DNA of 16,238 nucleotides from JAGOPB01 sp964606295 (GCA_964606295.1 CAZSFR010000019.1:1-16238); one strand, 5' to 3'. Positions 1 through 7,825 are shown, counted from the stretch's first letter. Numbers and translations are program-made. Notes: generated by a model not told the origin, from the letters alone.

Positions 1-373
1 GATTCATGTGAGTCAATTGTAATTCCTTTTTGACATTTCACCAAATTGGAATCTTATCAAATATAAGATATTATACCACAACTTTGACAAGAGTGCAATA
101 GGTATGTTGCTATTTTGATGGGCTGTTGACTTGAGTTATTTATAAAGCTACCCTTGTATAGTTACTTCTGAAATGGATGTATAAGTAGGCAAAATATGCT
201 TATTTTTCAGTACTTTCCGTAATAAAGCCTTGATTTCACTGGATATTATAGTTTTTGTCGAACTATGATGAATCGGGCGAATACAAACGTTTATACAAAC
301 AAACTCACAAGACCCCGACGATAGTTGTCAAAAAGACGATCGGGCGAAATATTACAAGGGTTTATCAATCAGC
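1..373. other. Non-coding region upstream of the M23 peptidase gene
   Basis: I see no convincing gene on either strand. The stretch is AT-rich and holds several -35-like elements (TTGACA at 30-35 and 84-89, TTGACT at 126-131), none with a convincing -10 box at normal spacing. A weak hairpin (ATAAGTA at 181-187 with TGCTTAT at 197-203) is followed by a short T run and could be a terminator for a gene to the left, or nothing. ATCGGGCGAA occurs at 272-281 and again at 339-348, shortly before the start codon. GACGAT is also repeated at 317-322 and 335-340, between CCCGA and TCGGG arms that could pair. Confidence 0.5.
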
Positions 374-1429
374 ATGATGATTGGTGTCATTATCTTTGGT
401 ATAATCTTCCCTGCAAGAGAGGGCGAAGCAAGTGTTTTCGGCTTTATTTTTCAAAGCACAGAGGCAAAGAATATAGATCATAATGATGATGATAACTCCC
501 AAAACATGGATATTTTGAATTCGCAAGATGAGATAAGTCCAAAATTGAGTGCAGTAGAAGAAAAATCGAATAGCATAATCATCGAAGATGAGAGCGCTCT
601 TCGTTCTCAAAATGGGCCACTTGGGACAGTTGGAAATGCCTCAGATATTGTTTCTGCGCCGAGCGCAGACTCTATCAGCCTCTATAATGTGCGTACAGGC
701 GATACTATTTCTGAAATCGCAAGTATGTATAGTGTTTCGGTGAACACTATTAAATGGGCGAATGATATTGCTCCTGGCAAATCAATTAGCGTCGGCGACA
801 CACTCCTTATCCTTCCTATTGATGGTGTGGAACATGATGTAAAGAAAGGCGACACGATAGCATCTATTGCAAAAAAGTATGGCGGTGACGTAAGTGAGAT
901 TATTCTCTACAATGATATATCTGACGGGAAACTCGTTGTTGGAAGCAAAATCATTATCCCTGATGGAGAAATGGAGGCACCGAAGACGACTGTTGCTGTT
1001 GTCAAAAAGGGAACAAGTGCTTCATCAGGAGGAGGTTCAGTGTCCACAAGTGGCTTCATACGCCCAGTTAGAGGTATTGTGACACAATGGTCGCATGATC
1101 GTTTCAGGGCGGTTGATATCGGAGCACCGACGGGAACACAAGTCATTGCACCGGCGGGGGGCAAGGTTATTGCAGCCAAAATGGGATGGAATGGTGCATA
1201 TGGAAACATGATTATCATCTCACATTCAAACGGTGTACAGACTCTCTATGCTCACTTGAATAAGATAAATGTAAAGGCGGGAGATACTGTGGTGCAAGGT
1301 CAAAAGATTGGTGAAGTTGGCTCGACAGGACGTTCAACTGGCCCACATCTTCATTTCGAGACACGCAACAGTTCTGGACTTGCAACAAGTTTGTATGCAG
1401 GGGCACCAAGTGTAGCAAAAAGGAAATAA
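374..1429 (+). CDS. LysM-LysM-M23 family peptidoglycan endopeptidase
   Basis: This is a 351-residue exported cell-wall hydrolase. A short hydrophobic N-terminus (about residues 2-12) looks like a signal or anchor. Two LysM peptidoglycan-binding repeats follow, at about 105-148 and 152-197, each with a V.(T/K)GDTI..IA start. A glycine/serine linker leads to an M23 domain at about 225-345. The HLH metal motif (H325, H327) and the LYAHL histidine of M23 enzymes are present. The usual first zinc motif HxGxD is not: the sequence is FRAVD with D248, so Phe244 sits where His is expected, and the nearest upstream His is H241. The ATG at 374 is chosen because no upstream ATG, GTG or TTG is in frame before the stop near 269; AAGGG lies 13 bases upstream. 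The gene stands alone and ends in a strong terminator. Such enzymes cut peptide cross-links in peptidoglycan during growth or division. The fold is certain; retained activity is not. Confidence 0.9.
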   Translation: MMIGVIIFGIIFPAREGEASVFGFIFQSTEAKNIDHNDDDNSQNMDILNSQDEISPKLSAVEEKSNSIIIEDESALRSQNGPLGTVGNASDIVSAPSADSISLYNVRTGDTISEIASMYSVSVNTIKWANDIAPGKSISVGDTLLILPIDGVEHDVKKGDTIASIAKKYGGDVSEIILYNDISDGKLVVGSKIIIPDGEMEAPKTTVAVVKKGTSASSGGGSVSTSGFIRPVRGIVTQWSHDRFRAVDIGAPTGTQVIAPAGGKVIAAKMGWNGAYGNMIIISHSNGVQTLYAHLNKINVKAGDTVVQGQKIGEVGSTGRSTGPHLHFETRNSSGLATSLYAGAPSVAKRK

Positions 1430-1437
1430 TACATGCT

Positions 1438-1474
1438 GTAAAGCCCCGCCACATCTCCTGTGGTGGGGCTTTAC
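1438..1474 (+). terminator. Intrinsic terminator after the M23 peptidase gene
   Basis: A 16-bp stem (1438-1453 with 1459-1474, one G-U pair, five-base loop TCTCC) with a GC-rich core is followed by TTTGTT. It begins nine bases after the peptidase stop codon. Confidence 0.85.
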
Positions 1475-1538
1475 TTTGTTCTGTCTATGAGTATGATTAT
1501 GTCAAATAGCGAAATTGCTATAGATATAAAAGTTTTAC

Positions 1539-2384
1539 ATGATACATAAAACCAATAAGTTTGATGATGGAAATGCGGTAAAACGTTTTCTTAATCACGG
1601 ATATGCGCTCTTAGAAGCGCCGTATTTATCTGAACAAGCAGGAAATGCCCTCAAAAATGTAGATGCATTTTTTCGTGAGGCAAATGATGATTTTTTGGAG
1701 ACGATGCAATTTCGTTTTCCTCAAAACAACTCATTTTGGGGACCGGTTCATAAGAAGAGGGACGAAGGCAAAGATGAGAAATTTATTTTTGATTTCGGAT
1801 ATCACTATCCAACACTTCTCGAACTTGGCGGAGTGAAAATTACACCACATGAATATATTCGTGATTCCATGAAGGATATCTTGGAGCAGACGGAGGATAG
1901 GCTTATGCAGTTTCTCGAAGTGCTAGAGGGACCTTTTCTAAAGAAGACTGGTGTCAGTAACCTTATTGACCTGTTTGAAATCAGCAGAAGCCAGCATGTG
2001 TTGAGAAAGATTCTCTATCCTGGGACCATCAATGTGAAAGATAGTGCGTATCGTGCTGATGATCATATTGATCAAGCGTGTATCGCAGTGCACGTATTTC
2101 AGGATTACTCCGGTCTCTATCTTGGCGAAAAGAGTAACATCTATGAGCCAAAGAAAAACCACATTCTTATTTTTGCAGGTGCAAAAATGCAGAAATTGAC
2201 AGGTGGACGCGTCTGGAGAGAGAAGGTTTTAAGACACGGCAAGGAGGATTTTATTCTTCGTGGTGAAGGCGGACATATTCCCGCAGTACGTCACGGTGTG
2301 ATTGCTCCATATGACGCAACTCATCTAAATGAGAGAAGTGTGATTGTTGGTTTTTTTCACACACCGACAACGTTGCCTATTTAA
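1539..2384 (+). CDS. 2-oxoglutarate/Fe(II)-dependent oxygenase, isopenicillin N synthase-like fold
   Basis: This 281-residue protein carries the Fe(II) facial triad of the superfamily: HID at 176-178 (H176, D178) and H252 in VRHGV. A basic R266-S267 before the VIVGFF strand fits the 2-oxoglutarate-binding end. The segment from 176 to 224, including the NHILIFAGAKMQKLTGGR strand-turn, resembles the isopenicillin N synthase-like core. About 26 residues separate TGGR from the second histidine, roughly 20 more than usual, so there is an insertion there. Such enzymes couple oxidation of a substrate to decarboxylation of 2-oxoglutarate using O2; the substrate cannot be told from sequence. No Shine-Dalgarno is visible, and a TATAAA box (1525-1530) lies eight bases before the ATG. 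The gene is monocistronic and converges on comM. Family assignment is good; specific function is unknown. Confidence 0.75.
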   Translation: MIHKTNKFDDGNAVKRFLNHGYALLEAPYLSEQAGNALKNVDAFFREANDDFLETMQFRFPQNNSFWGPVHKKRDEGKDEKFIFDFGYHYPTLLELGGVKITPHEYIRDSMKDILEQTEDRLMQFLEVLEGPFLKKTGVSNLIDLFEISRSQHVLRKILYPGTINVKDSAYRADDHIDQACIAVHVFQDYSGLYLGEKSNIYEPKKNHILIFAGAKMQKLTGGRVWREKVLRHGKEDFILRGEGGHIPAVRHGVIAPYDATHLNERSVIVGFFHTPTTLPI

Positions 2385-2403
2385 TTTTTTATATAAATAA
2401 TTT

Positions 2404-2427
2404 ATACCCAGACACGTGTCTGGGTAT
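2404..2427. terminator. Bidirectional terminator between the oxygenase and comM
   Basis: A perfect 24-bp palindrome, ATACCCAGACAC followed by its reverse complement, is followed by a T run on the plus strand and by a U-rich stretch on the minus strand. The comM stop codon (2430-2432) lies inside the T run, so both convergent genes share one hairpin. Confidence 0.85.
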
Positions 2428-2429
2428 TT

Positions 2430-4004
2430 TTAATCGTAGATTTTTGGTCGGTATTGAAGTGCTTCGAGAAGGTGAGTTGTTTCAATCGCATCCTTTTGAT
2501 CCAAGTCTGCAATCGTGCGTGCGAGTTTCCACACGCGATGATACGCGCGAGCAGAGAGTCCGAGGTGCTCTGCACTGTCATGAAGGATTTTTTTTGCATC
2601 GTCAGAAAGTGGTGCATAGACGCCGAGGTCTTTGACATTCATTTCACGATTGAGTCGGATGCTTCTGTCATGTCCAGCAAATCTCTCTATTTGTTTTTGA
2701 CGTGCCTTCAAAATACGTGCTCGTACTATGTCTGTCGAATCACCAGACGGTTCATTGTTTCCCAACTTTTCATAATCAATATGAGCAACTTGCACCCACA
2801 GATCGATGCGATCCATGATGGGTCCCGAGAGTCTGCGTTTGTAGCGCTCGAGATCGTTCGGTCGACAGCGACAAACTTTGCCTTTGGTTCCCATATTGCC
2901 ACATGGGCAAGGATTCATCGCAGCGATGAGAATGAACTGGGAAGGAAAAATAGCAGAACCTTTTGCGCGAGAAATCGAAACGACACTATCTTCAAGGGGT
3001 TGACGCAAACTTTCGAGGACAAGTTTGTTGAATTCCGGGAACTCGTCCAAGAAGAGTACACCTCGATGAGCGAGGGTTACTTCTCCCGGTTTTGGATATG
3101 TTCCTCCTCCAATGATAGATACGTAGGAAGCTGTATGGTGAGGAGCACGAAACGGTGCTTGAGTGATGAGACCGCTTTCAAGTGTGCCTGATATGGAATG
3201 TATACCTGTAATTTCCAAAATATCTTCGACAGGCAAATCTGGTAACAAATCGCTGAAGACGCGGGCAAGCATCGTCTTGCCTGTGCCAGGTGGTCCGTAC
3301 ATCGATATGTTGTGTCCGCCCGATGCCGCTATCTCAAGGCCTCGCTTTGCACTCTCTTGTCCACGGATATCGGAGAGATCAAGTGCGCGCTTTTTTGTTT
3401 CGTAAATGATTTTGGTCGGTGACTGAGGTATGAGCTTCATTGCGCCTTCCGGAATATCTCCACCAAGAGGATTTGTTTTTGCTTGAAGTTGTAGATGTTC
3501 GATGAGGTCTTTGAGTGTTCGAACAGCGAAGACTTTGATATCGGGAATAAGTGCAGCTTCGAGCGCATTTGCTTCTGGCACATACACCTCTTCGAATCCT
3601 TCACGCTTTGCCGTTTGGACAAGAGGAAGTACTCCTAGGATACTTTTTACGTCACCGTTCAAAGAGAGTTCGCCAAGAAAAACTTTTTTTTCTGGATCGA
3701 AAGCTATGTCTCCCATAGACAAAAGATATGCGACGGCGATTGCTACATCGAAATATGACCCTTCTTTTTTGAGATCTGCAGGAGAAAGCGAGATGACTAT
3801 TTTTTGGTTCTCACTTTTTGGGTTGCGAAATCCAGAATTTTTGAGAGCGCTCGCAACTCTATCTTTTGCTTCTTCAACTGCTTTATCTGGAAGTCCTACA
3901 ACAGAAAAAGCGTGAAGCGTATTTTGAGATATATCCGCTTCGATGGTGATGAGCGTGCCCTTCAGCAAATGTGGTTGTGCGGATCTTGTGCGTGCAAAAC
4001 TCAT
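2430..4004 (-). CDS. comM: ComM/YifB-family Mg-chelatase-like AAA+ ATPase
   Basis: This is a 524-residue protein of full family length (usually about 500). The N-terminal ChlI-like domain (about 1-170) has the VGLPD and SPADLKKEG motifs of YifB/ComM. The AAA+ core carries Walker A GPPGTGKT (237-244), Walker B LFLDE (317-321) and the SGPIMDRIDLW element (393-403). The NPCPCG and CRC cysteines (366, 368, 378, 380) are typical of the family, and a C-terminal helical lid contains LSARAYHRVWKLARTIADL. In naturally competent bacteria ComM is a hexameric helicase that drives branch migration and so extends integration of incoming DNA. No Shine-Dalgarno precedes the ATG. A TATAAT box at 4035-4040 would place the transcript start near 4028. 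No other competence gene is in the window. Confidence 0.95.
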   Translation of the reverse strand: MSFARTRSAQPHLLKGTLITIEADISQNTLHAFSVVGLPDKAVEEAKDRVASALKNSGFRNPKSENQKIVISLSPADLKKEGSYFDVAIAVAYLLSMGDIAFDPEKKVFLGELSLNGDVKSILGVLPLVQTAKREGFEEVYVPEANALEAALIPDIKVFAVRTLKDLIEHLQLQAKTNPLGGDIPEGAMKLIPQSPTKIIYETKKRALDLSDIRGQESAKRGLEIAASGGHNISMYGPPGTGKTMLARVFSDLLPDLPVEDILEITGIHSISGTLESGLITQAPFRAPHHTASYVSIIGGGTYPKPGEVTLAHRGVLFLDEFPEFNKLVLESLRQPLEDSVVSISRAKGSAIFPSQFILIAAMNPCPCGNMGTKGKVCRCRPNDLERYKRRLSGPIMDRIDLWVQVAHIDYEKLGNNEPSGDSTDIVRARILKARQKQIERFAGHDRSIRLNREMNVKDLGVYAPLSDDAKKILHDSAEHLGLSARAYHRVWKLARTIADLDQKDAIETTHLLEALQYRPKIYD

Positions 4005-4011
4005 AAAAAAT

Positions 4012-4034
4012 AAAAAGTGCTTTTAACACTTTTT
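4012..4034 (-). terminator. Terminator of the DksA-like gene, overlapping the comM promoter region
   Basis: AAAAAGTG (4012-4019) pairs with CACTTTTT (4027-4034) around a seven-base loop. Read on the minus strand the stem runs into a T-rich tract that ends at the comM start codon, only eight bases past the stem. It is AU-rich and so of moderate strength. Confidence 0.6.
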
Positions 4035-4040
4035 ATTATA
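4035..4040 (-). promoter_or_regulatory. Candidate comM -10 box
   Basis: A consensus TATAAT on the minus strand lies beside the DksA-gene terminator. The best -35 at 17-bp spacing (CTCGCA, 4058-4063) is weak. Initiation about seven bases downstream would fall inside the hairpin at 4012-4034, so comM mRNA would carry only one arm. Confidence 0.4.
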
Positions 4041-4065
4041 TAGTATTTTATTTTTTGTGCGAGCC

Positions 4066-4446
4066 TTATAGAGCTTCTACTGGTGTATCGATATGTGAGA
4101 TACATGTTCGAGAAGCAGGATTTGCTCGGAGGCGGTCTTCCTCAATTTCTTCTCCACTTACTTCACATATACCAAATGATCCATCTGCCTTCTCAATCTT
4201 TGCGAGTGCGTGGAGGACTTCTTTGAGACGTGCATCGAGCGTTGCGAGAGTTGCAGTACGCTCCTCGTAGTCTTCAGATCTGTCCGCGAGGTCGTTCTCG
4301 TCTGATGTGTGTTCCATCTCCTCCGGCATTGCCTGCCAGTCATCCGTTGCCTCATCTTTGACGCCTATCTCAGAGAGTTGGCGCTCGAGTACCGCCTTTT
4401 CGTCTACTAAGCTCGCTTGAAGAGTCTTTTTTGTATCATCTTTCAT
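4066..4446 (-). CDS. DksA/TraR-family protein with degenerate zinc finger
   Basis: The 126-residue product is mainly an acidic coiled coil (about 1-90) followed by a TraR/DksA-type C-terminal finger. Family marks are DLADRS at 52-57, like the DxxDxA tip of DksA with Ala replaced by Ser, and the IEEDRLRANP helix. The canonical C-x2-C-x17-C-x2-C finger is C94-x2-S97-x17-C115-x2-H118: spacing is exact, but two cysteines are Ser and His. DksA proteins enter the RNA polymerase secondary channel and tune initiation with ppGpp; that role here is inferred. The frame extends to a TTG at 4482, but a promoter (4455-4482) occupies that extension, so the ATG at 4444-4446 is the likely start. The gene lies between its own promoter and terminator, apart from its neighbours. 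Confidence 0.8.
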   Translation of the reverse strand: MKDDTKKTLQASLVDEKAVLERQLSEIGVKDEATDDWQAMPEEMEHTSDENDLADRSEDYEERTATLATLDARLKEVLHALAKIEKADGSFGICEVSGEEIEEDRLRANPASRTCISHIDTPVEAL

Positions 4447-4454
4447 ATAATGCA

Positions 4455-4482
4455 ATTTTAGCAGGAAATATGATTGTGGCAA
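4455..4482 (-). promoter_or_regulatory. Promoter of the DksA-like gene
   Basis: On the minus strand TTGCCA (4482-4477), a 16-base spacer and TAAAAT (4460-4455) form a sigma70-like promoter. The -10 box ends eight bases before the ATG at 4446, so the transcript would begin at or within about two bases of the start codon. It sits just outside the end of the next upstream gene (stop at 4495). Confidence 0.6.
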
Positions 4483-4494
4483 GTAAATCGAGGC

Positions 4495-5400
4495 CTACGG
4501 TAGTCGGTTGAGAATTTCCTTGAATGTGTCTTTGGATTTGGTGATGATGACAGTGTTTTCATTGGGGATACTGTACATGAGTATGATTTCGCCTGTTTCA
4601 TCTAGGATTGCGCGTGCGTCTTTGTTTTCAATCACTACATCTTCAAATTTCTTTTCGCTGATGATAGCGCCAGCAGATGTTGATGGAGGGATATTGAATA
4701 TATCACGTAGGTCTATCGTCATTGTTTTCTCCCACGCGAGCATTCCTGCGAATGTCGCATCGTAAGAGGAGGATTTTAAAAGCAAAAAAAGCTCATTGCC
4801 ATCGAATGTATGTATACCGAGCATGTATTCAGGTAGGAGTGAGCGTGTGAATGGCGATGGTAGTCGTAAACGTAATATATTTATGAAGTCTGTAATACTG
4901 AGCTCCTGTGTACTTTTGGTACTGTCGGTGAGAGAGAGGGCTGTGATTGATCCGAGTTCGTAGCTTCCCACAAGTGTTTCCTCTAGTTTGTTTCCAAGGA
5001 TAAGCCGAACTCCTGTTGTATCTATTTGGACCGTGTTGTCGTAGGGAATAACTCGCGCGATGGTTTGTGCGACCGGAGTTTCTGTAATCTTGGCTGGTCG
5101 TTTGCTACGCGTGAGTGCGAAAACAATGACTGCGAGCGCAAGCGCAATGATCATCATACCCCCTGCGATGAAAATAATATTTCTTTTCGATGTCGGTGCG
5201 ACGTTTGCTACCTCTCTGCGTCGCTTGTCTTCTTCAGCCATGACGATGCGCACGACTGATCCCTGTTTTTCTTGCACGGCTTGTGCCATGTCAGATGCGT
5301 ATGTGCGAATCGTTCTGAGCTTGCCTGAAGAAACAGCATCGCCTGTGGCGAGAGGTTTTGGCATGATGGGTTCGTTGTTTCTTCCAAATTCTGGAGGCAT
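4495..5400 (-). CDS. Uncharacterised single-pass membrane protein
   Basis: I do not recognise a named family in this 301-residue protein. It has a soluble, charged N-terminal segment of about 72 residues with several RR/KR stretches, one strong transmembrane helix (about 74-96, rich in I, A, L, M, V) followed by RSKR, and a C-terminal domain of about 200 residues. The positive residues flank both sides, so topology is not fixed, but an outside C-terminal domain is the simplest reading. That domain alternates short strands and helices and ends in a hydrophobic strand, EIILMYSIP, before NTVIITKSKDTFKEIL. The length and layout resemble membrane proteins seen in Parcubacteria genomes. It has its own consensus promoter and is separated from pnp by a terminator. 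Confidence 0.75.
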   Translation of the reverse strand: MPPEFGRNNEPIMPKPLATGDAVSSGKLRTIRTYASDMAQAVQEKQGSVVRIVMAEEDKRRREVANVAPTSKRNIIFIAGGMMIIALALAVIVFALTRSKRPAKITETPVAQTIARVIPYDNTVQIDTTGVRLILGNKLEETLVGSYELGSITALSLTDSTKSTQELSITDFINILRLRLPSPFTRSLLPEYMLGIHTFDGNELFLLLKSSSYDATFAGMLAWEKTMTIDLRDIFNIPPSTSAGAIISEKKFEDVVIENKDARAILDETGEIILMYSIPNENTVIITKSKDTFKEILNRLP

Positions 5401-5406
5401 AAATGT

Positions 5407-5434
5407 ATTATAGCGTATAGTATTTTTTAGTCAT
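5407..5434 (-). promoter_or_regulatory. Leaderless-type promoter of the membrane-protein gene
   Basis: ATGACT (5434-5429), a 16-base spacer and a perfect TATAAT (5412-5407) lie on the minus strand. Six bases separate the -10 box from the ATG at 5400, so transcription should start at or next to the A of the start codon. No Shine-Dalgarno could fit. Confidence 0.7.
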
Positions 5435-5437
5435 AAA

Positions 5438-5467
5438 AAAATCTCTCAGATTTTACTGAGAGATTTT
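5438..5467 (-). terminator. Intrinsic terminator of pnp
   Basis: A 12-bp stem (5438-5449 with 5456-5467) around a six-base loop is followed on the minus strand by seven T residues. It begins seven bases after the pnp stop codon. Confidence 0.9.
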
Positions 5468-5473
5468 CTATCT

Positions 5474-7615
5474 TTAAGCTTTCGGAGTTTCTGGTTTTGG
5501 AATCTGTTTGATAAAATCTTTGTCGCGAGCTTTGATAGAAAGAGATATTCTATCCTTTGCTTTGTCCACGGCAACCACCCTGACTGGCACGATCATCCCC
5601 TCTTTGATATAGTCTGAAACTTTTTCAATTCTGAAACTAGCCATTTCAGAAACGTGTACAAGTCCGTCTGCGAATGGAGAGATGGCAACAACTGCACCGA
5701 TTTCGAGAACCTTGACGACTTCTCCTTCCGCCTCATCACCTATGTGCCATTCACGTGTCATCCCAGTGATCATTTCAATCGCTTTTTCGGCAGAGCCATC
5801 TTTTCCTGTTGCATAAATCATACCGTCGTCTTCGATAGATATTTCTGCGCCAGTTTTCTCGCGGATCATGTTGACCGTTTTTCCACCACTACCGATCACC
5901 ATGCCGATTTTCTCGACAGGGATCTTGATAGTCGCAATCTTCGGAGCATTTGGAGAGATATCAGAGCGAGAAGATGGGATTTCTTTCATTATTGCTTCGA
6001 GTATAGTGAGACGTCCGAGGCGCGCTTTCTCGAGTGCATCTTTCAGGATAGTGACAGGTACGCCCCCGACTTTGATATCGAGTTGTATTGCAGTCACACC
6101 CTCACTTGTCCCTGCGACTTTGAAATCCATATCCCCGAAGTGATCTTCCGGTCCTTGGATATCAGTGAGAAGTCGATAGTTGGATTCATCTTTTTCATCC
6201 ATGATGAGCCCTACGGAAACGCCTGCAACAGGGCGAGTAATTGGCACACCACCGTCCATAAGTGCGACCGTCGATGCACAGATAGACGCCTGTGATGTAG
6301 AACCATTTGATGCGACAGATTCCGAGACGAGACGTATTGTGTAAGGGAAAACTTCTTTGTTTGGGATAACAGCGAGCAATGCTTTTTCTGCCAAGAATCC
6401 GTGTCCCATTTCGCGACGTCCTGTTGAGCCGATGCGTCCTGTTTCCCCGACTGAATATGGTGGGAAGTTGTAGTGATGTGTAAATCTTTTCTGGTATTCA
6501 CTCTCCATACCATCAATCATCTGCATGCTGTCTGGCCCTGCGAGTGTGAGGACTGTCAAAACGTGTGTTTCTCCTCGATAAAATATTCCTGAACCGTGTA
6601 GTACCGGCGAGATACCTCCTGCTTGCGCGAAAAGTGCGCGCACTTGATCAAAATCGCGGAGGTCGACACGCTTAACCGCTTTGAGGGCGCCTTCGTGAAC
6701 GAGATCATCCATGACCATCTCTGCATAATCCAATGCTGGGGCAATCTGTGATTCATCTTCAATTTTTTCTTTCACAATATCTCCCCACTCGCTTTCAACA
6801 TCGTGAATTGTCTTTTTGCTCTCTTTTCCAAAGAGTCCTTCAGAAAGTTTCGGCATCATCGTTTCTTCAAAAAGCTTTTTGACTTCGTCTGAGGCTTCCG
6901 GTTTTGGAAAAGCGACTTTTTCTTTGCCGATATCTGCGCGGATAGCCTCCTGCCACTTTTGTAATTTCGTAATTTCTGTTACAGCCTTGTCGAGCTCTCC
7001 CCCTACTACGTCTTCTTTGAATTCAAATGCCATCGCTTCGATCATTGTCACTTTGTTATCTTTTCCACACACGACAAGATCGAAATCATAGACGCCATCA
7101 GCATTTTGTGCGACGTAGTTGTTGAGTTTGATGTCGCTTTCGTCTTTTATACGAGACAGTGAGACGCAGCCGACCGGTCCTGCCCACGGAATATCAGAGA
7201 CATGAAGTGCGAGAGATCCTGCGTTCACCCCGAGGATTTTGGGATCAGCTTTTCCGACAGCGATTACCGTGATGATGACTTGCACAGCGTTTTTGATGTG
7301 GTGCTCAAAGAGAGGTCGCATCGTGCGGTCGATCATGCGTCCTGCGAGTATTGCCTGATCGCTCGGACGTCCTTCGCGTCGCATGAATTGGCTTCCCAAT
7401 ATTTTGCCTGCCGCATAAAACTTCTCCATGTATTCGACAGTGAGGTTGAAATAGCCTTGATTTCCTTTGCCGTCTTTGGACATACAAGCTGTTGCCATGA
7501 CGACAGTGCCGTCGCATTTGAGCATGACAGAGCCGTTCGCCTGATCAGCGAGATCGGAAAAAAGAGCGGTCACTATCTTGCCCCCTATGTCTAATGTGTA
7601 TTCTTTGGTGTGCAT
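5474..7615 (-). CDS. pnp: Polyribonucleotide nucleotidyltransferase (PNPase)
   Basis: The 713-residue protein has complete PNPase architecture: first RNase PH domain (about 10-140, with the FMRREGRPS segment at 78-85), a helical PNPase linker domain (about 145-310) and a second RNase PH domain (about 320-540). The second domain carries GSTSQASICASTVALMDGG and GPEDHFGDMDFKVAGT (488-503), whose acidic residues correspond to the catalytic site of E. coli PNPase. A KH domain with the GSGG loop (575-578) and a C-terminal S1 domain (about 625-695) bind RNA. It is a trimeric 3'-to-5' exoribonuclease that uses phosphate to release nucleoside diphosphates. No Shine-Dalgarno precedes the ATG. In many bacteria pnp directly follows rpsO; here rpsO lies about 1.4 kb upstream on the same strand, with two genes between. 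Confidence 0.98.
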   Translation of the reverse strand: MHTKEYTLDIGGKIVTALFSDLADQANGSVMLKCDGTVVMATACMSKDGKGNQGYFNLTVEYMEKFYAAGKILGSQFMRREGRPSDQAILAGRMIDRTMRPLFEHHIKNAVQVIITVIAVGKADPKILGVNAGSLALHVSDIPWAGPVGCVSLSRIKDESDIKLNNYVAQNADGVYDFDLVVCGKDNKVTMIEAMAFEFKEDVVGGELDKAVTEITKLQKWQEAIRADIGKEKVAFPKPEASDEVKKLFEETMMPKLSEGLFGKESKKTIHDVESEWGDIVKEKIEDESQIAPALDYAEMVMDDLVHEGALKAVKRVDLRDFDQVRALFAQAGGISPVLHGSGIFYRGETHVLTVLTLAGPDSMQMIDGMESEYQKRFTHHYNFPPYSVGETGRIGSTGRREMGHGFLAEKALLAVIPNKEVFPYTIRLVSESVASNGSTSQASICASTVALMDGGVPITRPVAGVSVGLIMDEKDESNYRLLTDIQGPEDHFGDMDFKVAGTSEGVTAIQLDIKVGGVPVTILKDALEKARLGRLTILEAIMKEIPSSRSDISPNAPKIATIKIPVEKIGMVIGSGGKTVNMIREKTGAEISIEDDGMIYATGKDGSAEKAIEMITGMTREWHIGDEAEGEVVKVLEIGAVVAISPFADGLVHVSEMASFRIEKVSDYIKEGMIVPVRVVAVDKAKDRISLSIKARDKDFIKQIPKPETPKA

Positions 7616-7761
7616 ATCTGTTTTTCTATATGTGAGATTACAAGACCTTAGTATTGTACCCAGCGATTTTCATCGGATGTACGCAACTACTCGTCCGGTA
7701 ACCTCGATTAATTAATAAGTAGTGACACTTTAGCACAGAATTTGTAAATGCGAAGCTTTGT

Positions 7762-7790
7762 TTGACAACCACACCTATCTATTGTATGCT
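7762..7790 (+). promoter_or_regulatory. Promoter of the gene at 7826
   Basis: A perfect -35 TTGACA (7762-7767) and TATGCT (7785-7790) are separated by 17 bases. The predicted transcript start near 7797 leaves a leader of about 29 bases, with no Shine-Dalgarno close to the ATG. Confidence 0.65.
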
Positions 7791-7825
7791 CGAAGGAACA
7801 AATCACCTTTTAAAACTATTTTATT

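Noticed and set aside
1..373. Structured RNA or riboswitch upstream of the M23 gene
   Set aside because: Only short, weak hairpins are visible, and I recognise no conserved riboswitch, tRNA or ncRNA core.
2454..3191. Long plus-strand open frame of 245 codons
   Set aside because: It lies entirely antisense to comM, whose family motifs are unmistakable. Its protein is Cys/Ser-rich without domain features, typical of a shadow frame.
4447..4482. Extended N-terminus of the DksA-like protein from a TTG start
   Set aside because: The whole extension is occupied by a -35/-10 promoter placed directly before the ATG at 4446.
5654..6295. Plus-strand open frame of 213 codons
   Set aside because: It is antisense to pnp, with His-, Asp- and Cys-rich low-sense protein and no start signals.
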